Source: Chlorobiota bacterium
GTDB taxonomy: Bacteria; Bacteroidota; Ignavibacteria; OLB7
Direction of reading: 5' to 3'
DNA: 64,000 bases
Assembly (NCBI GenBank): GCA_028287785.1
Contig: JAQBOZ010000012.1
Coordinates: 17,645 to 81,644 of the forward strand
Below, piece after piece: positions 36,094 to 44,833 of the stretch. Made by a program: the position numbers and the translations under genes. The notes below the pieces were generated by a model. The model saw nothing but the letters and a program-made list of their open reading frames with translations. It did not search any database and had not been told where the DNA came from. The first letter of the stretch is position 1; each line of letters opens with the position of its first letter.

Positions 36094-36099
36094 CCTTCC
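36094..36099 (-). promoter_or_regulatory. Shine-Dalgarno GGAAGG deciding the start at 36085
   Basis: On the minus strand GGAAGG is followed, eight bases on, by the ATG at 36085. Two upstream in-frame starts (GTG 36094, ATG 36091) touch or overlap it and are unlikely. Confidence 0.55.
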
Positions 36100-36151
36100 A
36101 TACCGTGGGGTGTCAGTTATCAGACTGTTGCACAACATCATCCACTGCAAA

Positions 36152-36209
36152 TCCTCTCAAGCCCCGGAGGGGCGCAATAGCTGGTGCCAGGGGCATGGCC
36201 CCTGGCACA
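36152..36209. repeat. GCCCCGGAGGGGC repeat, copy 1
   Basis: The copy reads CTCAAGCCCCGGAGGGGCGCAAT. A second palindrome follows (GTGCCAGGGG, CATG-centred, CCCCTGGCAC) that ends at the stop codon of the minus-strand gene at 36210. Further copies are at 42725-42932 and 44771-44833. Confidence 0.7.
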
Positions 36210-36521
36210 CTATCCCCGCTTTCCGGATCGGGCATCGGATAAACCATACCGATAGGGAATCCAGGACTCCGGCTTTGGAAGCACGACCACATAATATTTG
36301 TCCGGGTTCCGCTGGGACATCTGCAGTTCGCGCAGCACGAAGAGCGTAAAGGCGTGGAGATATCCCATGTTGAATTTTCGGAGGATCGGCATAAACTGGT
36401 GCAGGGTGATATCGATCTCCGCGACGCGGTTCCCATCGAGCGTATGAAGCGAAAGACAATACATCTTCGGCTTTACGAGTTCAGCGACAAATCTCCTGTT
36501 CATAGGTATCGGGGCACTCAT
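36210..36521 (-). CDS. Small protein of unknown function
   Basis: This 103-residue frame has no signal peptide or membrane helix. The central part looks like a real folded protein (RRFVAELVKPKMYCLSLHTL, GNRVAEIDITLHQFMPILRKF, LHAFTLFVLRELQMSQRNPDKYYVVVLPKPESW). The ATG at 36521 or an internal Met at 36503 could be the start; neither has a clear ribosome site. The stop codon touches a dispersed repeat. I recognise no family. It lies in the AT-richer stretch next to the split membrane gene. Confidence 0.5.
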   Translation of the reverse strand: MSAPIPMNRRFVAELVKPKMYCLSLHTLDGNRVAEIDITLHQFMPILRKFNMGYLHAFTLFVLRELQMSQRNPDKYYVVVLPKPESWIPYRYGLSDARSGKRG

Positions 36522-36905
36522 ACCTGATAATACCGGCGGCTGTCAGAGTACCGGGGGAGAAACATCCGCTCGGGCTTTGGTGATCACCCGCAACAAAAAT
36601 ATTTGCAAACGCAAGCGGTTTCAATAAAAATCGAATATCAACATATGGTTGATATGTATTTTTTTCGCCGGGTTAGTCAACTGGCTCGTTCAGCACAAGA
36701 CGAGTATTACTTCATATAAGGATGGCATCAATCGTAGCGGTGGGAATTCCATATAACAGAAACGGCGAGACACACCGTGTCCCGCCGCCACTTGGCAGAG
36801 AAATTCCACCTCAGTTCTTTCGATTAATCAAAAGAAGAAGCCGGAGGATGATCGGCTGGCGATGCATCGGTTCCGGCTCATGCGCGTTCGCGGGATATTG
36901 AAATA
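36522..36905. other. Intergenic region with terminator hairpin
   Basis: These 384 bases separate the 103-aa gene from the tonB-like gene. They are AT-rich around 36600-36670 and hold a small inverted repeat ATATCAA/TTGATAT near 36635-36655 before T7. The hairpin at 36764-36786 is listed separately. I see no gene. Confidence 0.5.
36764..36786 (-). terminator. GGCGGGACAC hairpin, probable terminator of the TonB operon
   Basis: On the minus strand GGCGGGACAC-GGT-GTGTCTCGCC folds into a 10-bp stem with one G-T pair, then a weak GTTTCT. It lies 120 bases after the tonB-like stop. The same hairpin sequence occurs in the other orientation after lexA at 52508-52530. Confidence 0.65.
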
Positions 36906-37715
36906 CTACCGCAGGCTGAACTCGAACGGGATCGTGGCGGTCTGCGCGATCTGCGGCACGTTGTCAGGCAGCGGCCGCGCCTTCGCGCGACTGAGCCCGG
37001 AGATGGCGGCCCTGACCAGCGCCTCGTCCGCCCGCTTTACCGGCGTGATCCCGACGATATCGCCGGTGGGAAGGACGGTAAAGCGGAGCATCACGGTTCC
37101 GGTGGCGTTCATCCCGCTGGGATAGGTCGCTCTTGGACGGACCACCCAGCCGCGGTTGCCAAGGCCGGTCGCCGATCCCACCAGAATCCCCACGCCCGGC
37201 CCCCCCGGTCCCAGCGCCGGCGATTTCCCCTTGCCGTTTGGATCGCCCGTAGAGCCGACGATATGGGGCATCGTCTTCGAGGAATCCCTCTTCAACCCCG
37301 CGACGCTCGTCTGCTCCGGCTGCTTCTGTACCGGCCTGATCTTCGTGGGGACATCGACCCTCACCGATCGCTTCGGATCGATGGTGTTCTTCGTCGGGTC
37401 GGGCTGCGCGTCGCGATGCCCCTTCATCGATGGGCCGACCGGTCCCGTCTTCACCGTGGGATCGCCCCCGCCCCCCTGCTTGTCGTTCAACGACATCAGC
37501 GTGATGGGGATGCTGGTGGTATCGCTCGACGGGCGCGGAAGCTCGCCCAGAGCAATCCTGCCGGTGGCCGATCTATCAGGGGAGGAGCCGAGGAGGTATC
37601 CGATGATGCCGCCATGAAGCAGCAGGGAAAGGGCAAGCGCCGTTACCAGGTTTCGGTTGAACACCCGTTTCAGCTCCACCGCTCCGTATCGATTGTTCCG
37701 TTCAGTCGTTTCCAT
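36906..37715 (-). CDS. Energy transducer TonB-family protein
   Basis: This 269-residue protein has one membrane anchor near the N-terminus (NLVTALALSLLLHGGIIGYLL at about 22-42) after a short cytoplasmic stretch. A long periplasmic linker rich in Pro, Lys and Gly follows (PTVKTGPVGPSMKGH, GLGNRGWVVRPRATYP). The C-terminal TonB domain has TGTVMLRFTVLPTGDIVGITPVKRADEALVRAAI. TonB couples the proton motive force through ExbBD to outer-membrane receptors. It is the last gene of a minus-strand set with a TonB-receptor-like barrel and a TPR protein, an arrangement that suggests a dedicated uptake or assembly unit. No exbB or exbD gene is in the window. Confidence 0.85.
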   Translation of the reverse strand: METTERNNRYGAVELKRVFNRNLVTALALSLLLHGGIIGYLLGSSPDRSATGRIALGELPRPSSDTTSIPITLMSLNDKQGGGGDPTVKTGPVGPSMKGHRDAQPDPTKNTIDPKRSVRVDVPTKIRPVQKQPEQTSVAGLKRDSSKTMPHIVGSTGDPNGKGKSPALGPGGPGVGILVGSATGLGNRGWVVRPRATYPSGMNATGTVMLRFTVLPTGDIVGITPVKRADEALVRAAISGLSRAKARPLPDNVPQIAQTATIPFEFSLR

Positions 37716-37819
37716 AGGTATTACACTCCAATCTGCTTCTTCACGCTCCTTCCCACCCGTTCGGATTCCCCAAAGTCCTCAGTCGCCCGCGCTTCTTCCG
37801 GGAATGCGACCGAAAGATA

Positions 37820-39454
37820 TTAAAATGTTCCTTTAACTCCCCCGCGTATCTCGAACCGTGGCACGGAATAATTCTGCCACAGTTCGTACTGATTGGCAAG
37901 AAGATTCGTGATCTCCGCGAACACCGAGAGATGTTCCAGCAGCCGGTAGGAGCCTCCGGCGCCGAGCAGGAAGCGCATCGGCAGGCGAAGTTCGCCCGTT
38001 GTCGCGGCACTGTCAGATAGCACGGTCCGCTCTTCGGTTTGAACGAGAAGCGATCCGAAGAGATCAATTTCCCGATTGAGCGCGAAATCCGCCCGCGCGC
38101 GCAGATCGACGGCCGGGATCATCGGCATCGCGCGATTCAGGCTGTCGACGGCCGAACGGATCACCGCGTCGGCATCGAGCGTGAGCGTCGGGGTGATGAG
38201 GAGGCGGGCGGCGGCCATCGCGCCGATCGTCCGCGAGGCGATGTAATCGTAATGAAGCTCCCCCGGAAGACCGGAAGCGGTCACGATCGGCGTATTGCCC
38301 GCGCTCTCGAAGAAGACGCGACCTTCCAGCGTAATGCTCTCAAGGCTCAGGCGTCCCCCGGCCGCCAGCCGGACCGGCACCCGCTCCGGGCGGAGGACGA
38401 TATCACGATCGACGTACGGAGCCGCCATGATCCTGTCGCGATAGGTGGCCGCGCGAAGTTCCGGGGCAAACCATCCGAAGAGCGAGAGCGCCCTGCTGGC
38501 CTCATAACGGAGGGAGAGGCGGGGCATGATCAGGCTGCTCGATCCACTGTCGGAGTTATCGCCGTTGGCGACCACAATCCCGCCCGTGAGAAACAGCGAT
38601 CGCGACGGCCGCCACTCCGCGTCGCCGTGAAACGAGAGGAAGGTCGGCGTGTTGGTCGCGGCCGTGTAGCGGAGCGATGTCGATGAGAACTCCATCCCAC
38701 CGTTGAATCCCCACGATGAATCGATCCGCCCGGCAAGCCCCACCATCAGCGTCGGCGATGTCGAGGTCGCCTCGCGAACGGTATCCACATCCGTATCCAC
38801 GACGCTCATGCCGTCGAGTTGAAACGCGAGCCGGTAGCTGAACGGAAGCTCCTCTTCGCTCTTCAGCATCACGTTTCCGCTGTTGCCGGTGCGGGAGCGA
38901 TCGAACCGCGTCCTGGCGTTGCCGTAGAGGAAATAGCCATCCCCCAGATGCTGAAACCCGCCGGCGAGGCGGAGACCCCGCAGCGGCTCGATCCCATCGC
39001 CGATCAGCAGGCTGCCGCGCGCGCCGATCAGCAGGGAGCTGGCCTTCGCGCTGTCGATATGCCCGGCGGTGCCGCGATAATCCAGATCGCCCGCCACATC
39101 GAATCTCTTTCTGATGTATTCGGCGTTCACCATCGCGCGCGGCGAGAGGTAGCTCCCCAGGCTTGCCTCATAGCTGGTCTTCAGCGGCGCCTCGTACTCC
39201 CGGTATCCGGGAAGCGACCCTCCCGAACCGCCGAGATTGGAAACACGATCGCCGAAGAGCATCACATCGTTCGGGGGAAGTTGATAGAGTGATGTATCAA
39301 TCACCTCCCCCTTGCGCGCCTTTGGAAGCGTGACCACCCGCTTGCCGTAGACCGGCACGGGGTTCAGGTCCAGCGGCGGCAGATCCTGCGCCAGCAGCGG
39401 TGCCGACGCCAGGAGCGCAAGTGCGATGATGAGACGAGGGAGAGATCTGTTCAT
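37820..39454 (-). CDS. Short TonB-dependent-receptor-like outer-membrane barrel
   Basis: The signal peptide is MNRSLPRLIIALALLASAPLLA|Q. At 544 residues it is shorter than usual TonB receptors (600-900), and the N-terminal part (VYGKRVVTLPKARKGEV) is too short for a full plug domain. The rest alternates polar and hydrophobic residues in the manner of barrel strands (MLKSEEELPFSYRLAFQLDGMS, RSLFLTGGIVVANGD). The C-terminal segment LSVFAEITNLLANQYELWQNYSVPRFEIRGGVKGTF matches the end of TonB-dependent receptors, with a terminal aromatic. It sits 104 bases upstream of the tonB-like gene and 57 bases downstream of the TPR gene, all on one strand. The ligand is unknown. Confidence 0.72.
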   Translation of the reverse strand: MNRSLPRLIIALALLASAPLLAQDLPPLDLNPVPVYGKRVVTLPKARKGEVIDTSLYQLPPNDVMLFGDRVSNLGGSGGSLPGYREYEAPLKTSYEASLGSYLSPRAMVNAEYIRKRFDVAGDLDYRGTAGHIDSAKASSLLIGARGSLLIGDGIEPLRGLRLAGGFQHLGDGYFLYGNARTRFDRSRTGNSGNVMLKSEEELPFSYRLAFQLDGMSVVDTDVDTVREATSTSPTLMVGLAGRIDSSWGFNGGMEFSSTSLRYTAATNTPTFLSFHGDAEWRPSRSLFLTGGIVVANGDNSDSGSSSLIMPRLSLRYEASRALSLFGWFAPELRAATYRDRIMAAPYVDRDIVLRPERVPVRLAAGGRLSLESITLEGRVFFESAGNTPIVTASGLPGELHYDYIASRTIGAMAAARLLITPTLTLDADAVIRSAVDSLNRAMPMIPAVDLRARADFALNREIDLFGSLLVQTEERTVLSDSAATTGELRLPMRFLLGAGGSYRLLEHLSVFAEITNLLANQYELWQNYSVPRFEIRGGVKGTF

Positions 39455-39511
39455 GCCGGTCTTGATTCGGAAATAGGTATCGATATGCCTTGCTGACGCG
39501 AGGCGCGCGGA

Positions 39512-42511
39512 TTATTTCTTCAGCTTCTTCAATCGCGTCTCCGCCTCCTTCTTGACCGCGGGGTTCTCGCTCTGCGTGGAGAGCTGCGTGTAGATATCGC
39601 GCGCCGCCGCGTAGTTGGTCAACTGCTCGTAGACGCCGCCGAGCCTCATCAGCCCCGGCTCCGCGAACTCCGTATAGGAGGCGAAATCGGTGGTAAACCG
39701 GCGAAGCTCCACAAGCGCGGCGGAGAGATCGTTGCTCTTGATAAGCAGCTCTCCGCGGAGCAGCAGCGCCTCGGCGGCGACATCGTCCAGGCGGCGGTTG
39801 ACGACCGCGGCAAGGAGATCGAGCGCCCGATCGGTCTCGCCACGCGGGGCGATAAGCCGCGCCGTTGCCACGCGACTTTTGTCGAGGAAGAGATCATCCT
39901 CCTTTCCCCTGCTGGAATCGAGCACCAGACGGAACTCCTCCAGAGCGCCGAGCGTATCGCGCAGCGCCAGCCTGGCCTGGGCAATCCCGTAATGCGCCTC
40001 GTTTGCCCGTTCCTGATCGGCATATTTCGTCAGATACTGCTCGTAGCTGTTGGCGGCCTCGCTCCACTGGCCGGCGCGGAGCATCAACCCCGCCGCCTCC
40101 ACCTGGGCATTTGGCGCGGCGGCGCTTGCCGGGTAGCCATCCACCACGCGACGATAGTAGAGCGCGGCGGAATCGCGGTTGCCCAGATACTCATAGCCGC
40201 GCGCAACCTGATAGATCGCGTCCGGCACCACCGGGCTGTTCGGATACTGTTCGGCGATGCGGTTGTAGAGCGCGATCGCCCCCGGAAAATCACCCCCCTC
40301 CAGCACGATCCCCGCCTTCCGGAAATCGAGCGAGTCGGGGGGAATCCTGTTCGGGTTCCGCACCTGGAAGCTGTCGATGATCGCCACCGCCTCCTGCCCG
40401 CGCCCCATGGCGTTGAGGGTGAAACGGACGGCATCGAGCGCCGGCGGGACAACGATGCTGTTGGGATAATCATCCAGCACGCGACGGTAATAGACCAGGG
40501 CGCTGTCGTAGCTCTCGTTGTTGTAGTAGATATCCCCCAGGGCAAAGGCGACCTGCGGCAGCAGCTTGCTTTCGGGATAGCGGCCGGGGAAGGCCATGAA
40601 CTCCGCGATCGCCAGCGAATCCCGGTTGTTCCCCTGATAGATCGACCCGATGTTGAACCCATAGCCATCGCGACGGGGGGAGCTGGGATAGTCGGCGATC
40701 AGCTTCCGGAACACCTCCACGGCGCGGTCCACCTCCCTGAGCTGGAGAAGCGCCTCGGCGATATGGATCTGCGCCTCCTCATCGCGCGCCCCCTTGCCGG
40801 AGAGCCCGCCCACCGATTCGTAGGTTTCGATCGCCTTGCCGTACTCCCCCAGGAACCTGTAGGAATCGGCAAGGCGGAGCGTGGCCTCCACCGCCAGATC
40901 GCTCTTCGGGTTGTTCTCGATAAAGCCGCTGAAGGCGAGCGCCGCCTTCCTGAACTCCTTCTGCTGGAAATTGGACCACGCCAGACCGTACAGCGATTCC
41001 TCGCGCCAGCGACCGGAGGCAAACCGCTCCACGTACATCGCGTAGTAACGCTCCGCCTCATCGTACGCATGATCCTGATAGAGCGCCTCCCCCAGCCAGA
41101 AGGTCGCATCGGCGATCTGCTCCCCCTTCTGCTGCTCGGAAACATACTCGCGGAAGCGCTCCACCGCGCTGTGAAAACGCCCCACCCTGTAGAGCATCAC
41201 CCCCTCGCGATAGAGGGCGCGACGATAGAGATCCCCCGTGGCGCCGATCTTCTGCGCGCGGGCAAATGCGTACTGCGCGTTTCCCGCGTCGTTGAGCGCG
41301 GCATACGATTCGCCAAGGAGATAGTAGGCATCGGGGCGGACATCGCTTTCCGGGAACTGGCGGGCGGCGATCAGCAGATAATGGCGCGCGGAATCGTACT
41401 GCGCGCGACGGTAGAAGATGCGTCCAAGCTGGTAGTAGGCGTTATCGCTGAACGATTCGTACGGGAGCTTTTCCACCAGCGACTCGAACGTGCGGAACGC
41501 GCCGGCCGTATCCCCCTGCTTCACCTGAACCGCGCCGATCTGGTACGATGCCGCCGCCGCGATCGAATCGATCCCATCCTCCAGCAGCCGGAACGTCGCC
41601 ACGGACTCCGGGTATTTCCCCAGTTGCAGCTCCGCCCATCCCACGCCATACCGCGCCGAGCGGACGCGGGGGCTTTTCGGGAAGGTGCGGAGGAATTCGT
41701 TGTCGTAGCGGAGCGCGTCATCGTAGCGGCCGAGCGCCGAGCTGATCTCGCCGAGATAGAAGAGCTGCTCCTCCGTCTGGCGCTCGCTACGCGGGGTGAT
41801 GCTTGTAAGGAGCCTCAGGGCCGATTCATTGTTCCCCCGCCGGGCCTCCAGCACTCCAAGCCGGAGCTGTGCATCCAGCAGAAGATCGCCTCCAGGATCG
41901 CTATCGATCAGCCTCCGGTAAAGGTGCGCGGCGCTGTCAAGCTCCCCTCGTCCCTCCATGATCCACGCCTTCAGATAGAGCGCGGCATCGGTGAACTCGA
42001 AGCGGTCCCCCTCAAGCGCCCGTCCCGCGTAGAGTTCGGCCTCATCCAGCCGGTTGCTGTCGGCGGCGATGCGGGCAACCCAGTAGAGCGCGTTCCGGCG
42101 ATCGGCCCCGGTGTCGACGGCAACCTCGCGAAAAGCCTCGGCGGCCTCCCCGCGAAGCCCCTCCTGATACGCCGCGGTCCCCTCCAGATAGCGCATCTCC
42201 CCCCGCCGCGCATCGAACGGATACGACGCCAGGAAGGACCGACTGCCGGCGTAGGCGGCGCGATAATGTCCCAGCATGAACTCGGCGCGGGTGAGGAGAT
42301 AGATCGCATCGGCGATATTCTCACCGGGAGCGGCGGAGTCCAGCGCCATCTGAAGGCCGGCGGCGGCATCCACATACGAGCCGTCCCGGATAAGGCGCGC
42401 GGCCTCCCTCACGGCGCGCGGAAGCGGGCGCTGCTCCTGAACGCGGGGCTGCGCCGCAAGCGTAACCGATAGCAAGAGGAAGAGAATCGGAAGCGGAGAG
42501 AATATCTTCAC
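39512..42511 (-). CDS. Large exported TPR protein
   Basis: The GTG at 42511 starts a signal peptide (VKIFSPLPILFLLLSVTLAA|Q); the upstream ATG would add 21 residues (PPGISKNYS) unlike an export signal. The mature protein of about 980 residues is almost entirely TPR pairs of 34-37 residues, for example YLLGESYAALNDAGNAQYAFARAQ, ALGDIYYNNESYDSALVYYRRVLDDYPNS, AIYQVARGYEYLGNRDSAALYYRRVVDGYPAS. This 'YPxS' spacing is typical of BamD/YbgF-like outer-membrane-assembly TPRs. A scaffold role in outer-membrane assembly or uptake is likely. The gene heads the TPR, barrel and tonB set. Confidence 0.85.
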   Translation of the reverse strand: MKIFSPLPILFLLLSVTLAAQPRVQEQRPLPRAVREAARLIRDGSYVDAAAGLQMALDSAAPGENIADAIYLLTRAEFMLGHYRAAYAGSRSFLASYPFDARRGEMRYLEGTAAYQEGLRGEAAEAFREVAVDTGADRRNALYWVARIAADSNRLDEAELYAGRALEGDRFEFTDAALYLKAWIMEGRGELDSAAHLYRRLIDSDPGGDLLLDAQLRLGVLEARRGNNESALRLLTSITPRSERQTEEQLFYLGEISSALGRYDDALRYDNEFLRTFPKSPRVRSARYGVGWAELQLGKYPESVATFRLLEDGIDSIAAAASYQIGAVQVKQGDTAGAFRTFESLVEKLPYESFSDNAYYQLGRIFYRRAQYDSARHYLLIAARQFPESDVRPDAYYLLGESYAALNDAGNAQYAFARAQKIGATGDLYRRALYREGVMLYRVGRFHSAVERFREYVSEQQKGEQIADATFWLGEALYQDHAYDEAERYYAMYVERFASGRWREESLYGLAWSNFQQKEFRKAALAFSGFIENNPKSDLAVEATLRLADSYRFLGEYGKAIETYESVGGLSGKGARDEEAQIHIAEALLQLREVDRAVEVFRKLIADYPSSPRRDGYGFNIGSIYQGNNRDSLAIAEFMAFPGRYPESKLLPQVAFALGDIYYNNESYDSALVYYRRVLDDYPNSIVVPPALDAVRFTLNAMGRGQEAVAIIDSFQVRNPNRIPPDSLDFRKAGIVLEGGDFPGAIALYNRIAEQYPNSPVVPDAIYQVARGYEYLGNRDSAALYYRRVVDGYPASAAAPNAQVEAAGLMLRAGQWSEAANSYEQYLTKYADQERANEAHYGIAQARLALRDTLGALEEFRLVLDSSRGKEDDLFLDKSRVATARLIAPRGETDRALDLLAAVVNRRLDDVAAEALLLRGELLIKSNDLSAALVELRRFTTDFASYTEFAEPGLMRLGGVYEQLTNYAAARDIYTQLSTQSENPAVKKEAETRLKKLKK

Positions 42512-42724
42512 GGTAATCGAATAATTCTTGGAGATGCCCGGCGGCGTTCCGGCCACCACCGGCATTGACGGCATCCCCTGGGGAGGGGCAAAGATAGCAA
42601 AACCGGGAAGTCGCCCGGAGAATGATCAAACCATCGCGTCCCGTGAACATGGACTCGATCGGGGAGATTTGTGACGATGGGCTGAACGCGCAGGGGGTTG
42701 ATTATGCATGGGTTGTACCTCATG

Positions 42725-42932
42725 CGTGAGATATTGCGCCCCTCCGGGGCTCAGACCCTTTACTTCTTCGAGCCTCGGAGGGGCGCAATCCCTGCTGCGC
42801 GGGGAAATGTGCATGGGGTTCCACCCCATGCACGAGCTATCGCGCCCCGTTGGGGCTCAGGATTCATCCTCCCGCATCTTCTTCAAGCCCCGGAGGGGTG
42901 CAATCCCTGGTGCTCGGGGCGATGCCCCGAGC
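42725..42932. repeat. GCCCCGGAGGGGC repeats, two diverged copies
   Basis: Two copies stand here. One has GCGCCCCTCCGGGGCTC, then TTCGAGCCTCGGAGGGGCGCAATCCCTGC and a CATGGGG/CCCCATG hairpin. The second has CGCCCCGTTGGGGCTC, then TTCAAGCCCCGGAGGGGTGCAATCCCTGG and GCTCGGGGC/GCCCCGAGC. They lie between the LCP gene terminator and the TPR gene. Confidence 0.7.
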
Positions 42933-42967
42933 AAAAAAAGGCCGGCAATCATCCCGATCGCCGGCCT
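42933..42967 (-). terminator. Intrinsic terminator of the LCP-family gene
   Basis: On the minus strand AGGCCGGC (42967-42960) pairs with GCCGGCCT (42946-42939) and is followed by seven T. It starts 39 bases after the stop codon at 43006. Confidence 0.9.
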
Positions 42968-43005
42968 CTCGAACTATCATTCCCCGCTCTCCGGACCCCG
43001 GAGAG

Positions 43006-44463
43006 TCAGGGCTTTCCGCCATCCGGCTTGATGTCGTGCACGGTCGGCTCGGCGGGGGCTTCGTGCTTTGGAGCCTCCTGTTTCGGAGATTCCTGTCTGG
43101 GCGCCTCCTCATGATGCTCCTCCTTCGGCGTGCTCGCGGACGCGCCGTCGATCGTCGGCGTGGACTCCACATGCGTCTGCTTCTGCCCGATGTTATCGAT
43201 GCGGGCGCGCTTTATCGCCGCCTGATCCGGTTTGTCGTGATGCTTCACCTGTCGCATGCCGTAGCTGAACCGGCGATCCTCACGTTCAGTCTCGCTGAAC
43301 GCCTTCCGTTCCTCGGCCATGTATTTGGTCACATCGTTTGCCTTCGCCGGCTGTTTCAGCGCGGTGTAGGCACGGACCATCAGATCCTCCACGCTGTCGC
43401 GGATCGCGCGGCGGAGTGGACGCTCCTGCACCTGAAGCCACGCCTTCTGCACATAAATCGGCTCGAGCTGGGCAATCACGGCCTTCGCCGATGACTGGCC
43501 CGCGGCGCGCTGCACGATCTCGTGCATCTTCGGATACGGGTTGTAGCGACCCAGATCATCGATCTGCTCGCCGGTCCTGCGTACCAGCTTGTTCACCACG
43601 TCCGCCACCTGATCCGGGTCCGGCACCGCGACGCTGTCCAGACGGGCAAGGTTGATCCTCGGCATCATCGTCAGCGCGATATGAGACTCGTTCATGGCAT
43701 CGGCGTGCTTGAGCGTGTAGACCAGTGCCTGCGCGGTTTCCAGGTTCAGATCGGTATCCACCATCCCGAGCCCCATGCGGATCAGGAGATCGCCCTTGGC
43801 GCCGGTGAGGAGATCGCCACGGCGGATCACCTGCTGCCGGAGAAACTTGCCCTGATTATAGCTCCGCTGCACATCCCCCAGCGCGTACGATTTACGATGG
43901 CGAAGAAACTGAAGCGCGGTGGCGGGGTCCTTGTAGCCCAGCAGCTCCAGCACCCCCATCACCTGGCTGAACGTCACTTCCACGTAGTAGTCGATCGATC
44001 TCTTGTGGCAGAGCTTCGCAACCGCCTTCATAAAGGTCTTCCGCCCTTTCAACGCCCTGACATTCGCCATGAAGGAGAGATCGTCATCGATGCCGTAGCC
44101 GGTCACTTCCGTCCCGCGGGGGATGGAGGTGATGGTGGCGCCGACCGAATCCTTCGTGCGGATGGTGATGAGATGGATGGCGTCGGCGTGATTATCGGTG
44201 GAGGCAAGCCTGTTGTCCAGCCCGACCACCAGGATGTTCACTTCCTTCGGAAGCGCCGCCGCCGCCTTCGCGATATCATCATCATACACGGCCTCGTACA
44301 CCTTGTCGGTCACCGCCGCCGCGGATGCCAGCGGCGTGGGCATGGGGGTGACCCAGCCGACGAACTGCCATGCACAGAGAAATGTGAAAACAATCGCGAT
44401 GTACCACGGCCAGCGCCGACGGCGACGCGGTTGAGCCGCGACGTTCGTATCATCAGTTTTCAT
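43006..44463 (-). CDS. LCP (LytR-CpsA-Psr)-family protein with charged C-terminal tail
   Basis: The ATG at 44463 (MKTDDTNVAAQPRRRRRWPWYIAIVFTFLCAWQFVGWV) gives a cytoplasmic Arg-rich start and one membrane helix; earlier residues look non-coding. The LCP domain follows from about residue 70: NILVVGLDNRLASTDNHADAIHLITI and TSIPRGTEV match the family motifs that bind polyprenyl phosphates. LCP proteins transfer lipid-linked polymers to cell-wall or surface acceptors, mostly in Gram-positives but with members in diderms. Residues about 400-485 form an unusual tail rich in Glu, His, Lys and Pro (KEEHHEEAPRQESPKQE). Its length (485) is within the family range because of the tail. Confidence 0.75.
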   Translation of the reverse strand: MKTDDTNVAAQPRRRRRWPWYIAIVFTFLCAWQFVGWVTPMPTPLASAAAVTDKVYEAVYDDDIAKAAAALPKEVNILVVGLDNRLASTDNHADAIHLITIRTKDSVGATITSIPRGTEVTGYGIDDDLSFMANVRALKGRKTFMKAVAKLCHKRSIDYYVEVTFSQVMGVLELLGYKDPATALQFLRHRKSYALGDVQRSYNQGKFLRQQVIRRGDLLTGAKGDLLIRMGLGMVDTDLNLETAQALVYTLKHADAMNESHIALTMMPRINLARLDSVAVPDPDQVADVVNKLVRRTGEQIDDLGRYNPYPKMHEIVQRAAGQSSAKAVIAQLEPIYVQKAWLQVQERPLRRAIRDSVEDLMVRAYTALKQPAKANDVTKYMAEERKAFSETEREDRRFSYGMRQVKHHDKPDQAAIKRARIDNIGQKQTHVESTPTIDGASASTPKEEHHEEAPRQESPKQEAPKHEAPAEPTVHDIKPDGGKP

Positions 44464-44833
44464 AGACGGGAAAGAAATAGTGGGCCGCAAATATAACAGA
44501 AATATAATTGCCGCATGATATAGAGGCAACGCCGGCGTGGGCCGATACGCGGCGGGGCGGGGGAACCACAGCCGCGCCGAACGTGATCATCGACCACGTT
44601 CCGCTCGGACAAAGGGGGAATGGCAACGCGAAATCGGGGGGAAACGAAAACGGCCCGTGCTGAGCCGAACACGGGTCGTCAGTGCCATATCTGGTGCGCG
44701 GGACATTCTGATGGAGATGTACCCCATGCAGGAGCCATGACGCCCCGTCGGATCTTGGGGCACATCTATGTTCTCTCTTCTTCAAGCCCCGGAGGGGCGC
44801 AATCCCTGCTGCGCGGGGCGATGCCCCGCGCAA
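44464..44833. other. Intergenic region with hairpin and repeat
   Basis: These 370 bases lie between two minus-strand genes. A hairpin GAACGTG/CACGTTC is at 44579-44601. The right-hand end holds repeat copy 44771-44833. I see no gene. The LCP promoter should be near 44500. Confidence 0.45.
44771..44833. repeat. GCCCCGGAGGGGC repeat touching the OYE stop codon
   Basis: The copy reads TTCTTCAAGCCCCGGAGGGGCGCAATCCCTGC, then GCGCGGGGC-GATG-CCCCGCGC. It ends at the TGA (44834-44836) of the minus-strand flavin oxidoreductase gene. Confidence 0.7.

Noticed and set aside
39992..42472. Open frame of over 800 codons opposite the large TPR gene
   Set aside because: It is an antisense shadow of a clear TPR protein with no family features.
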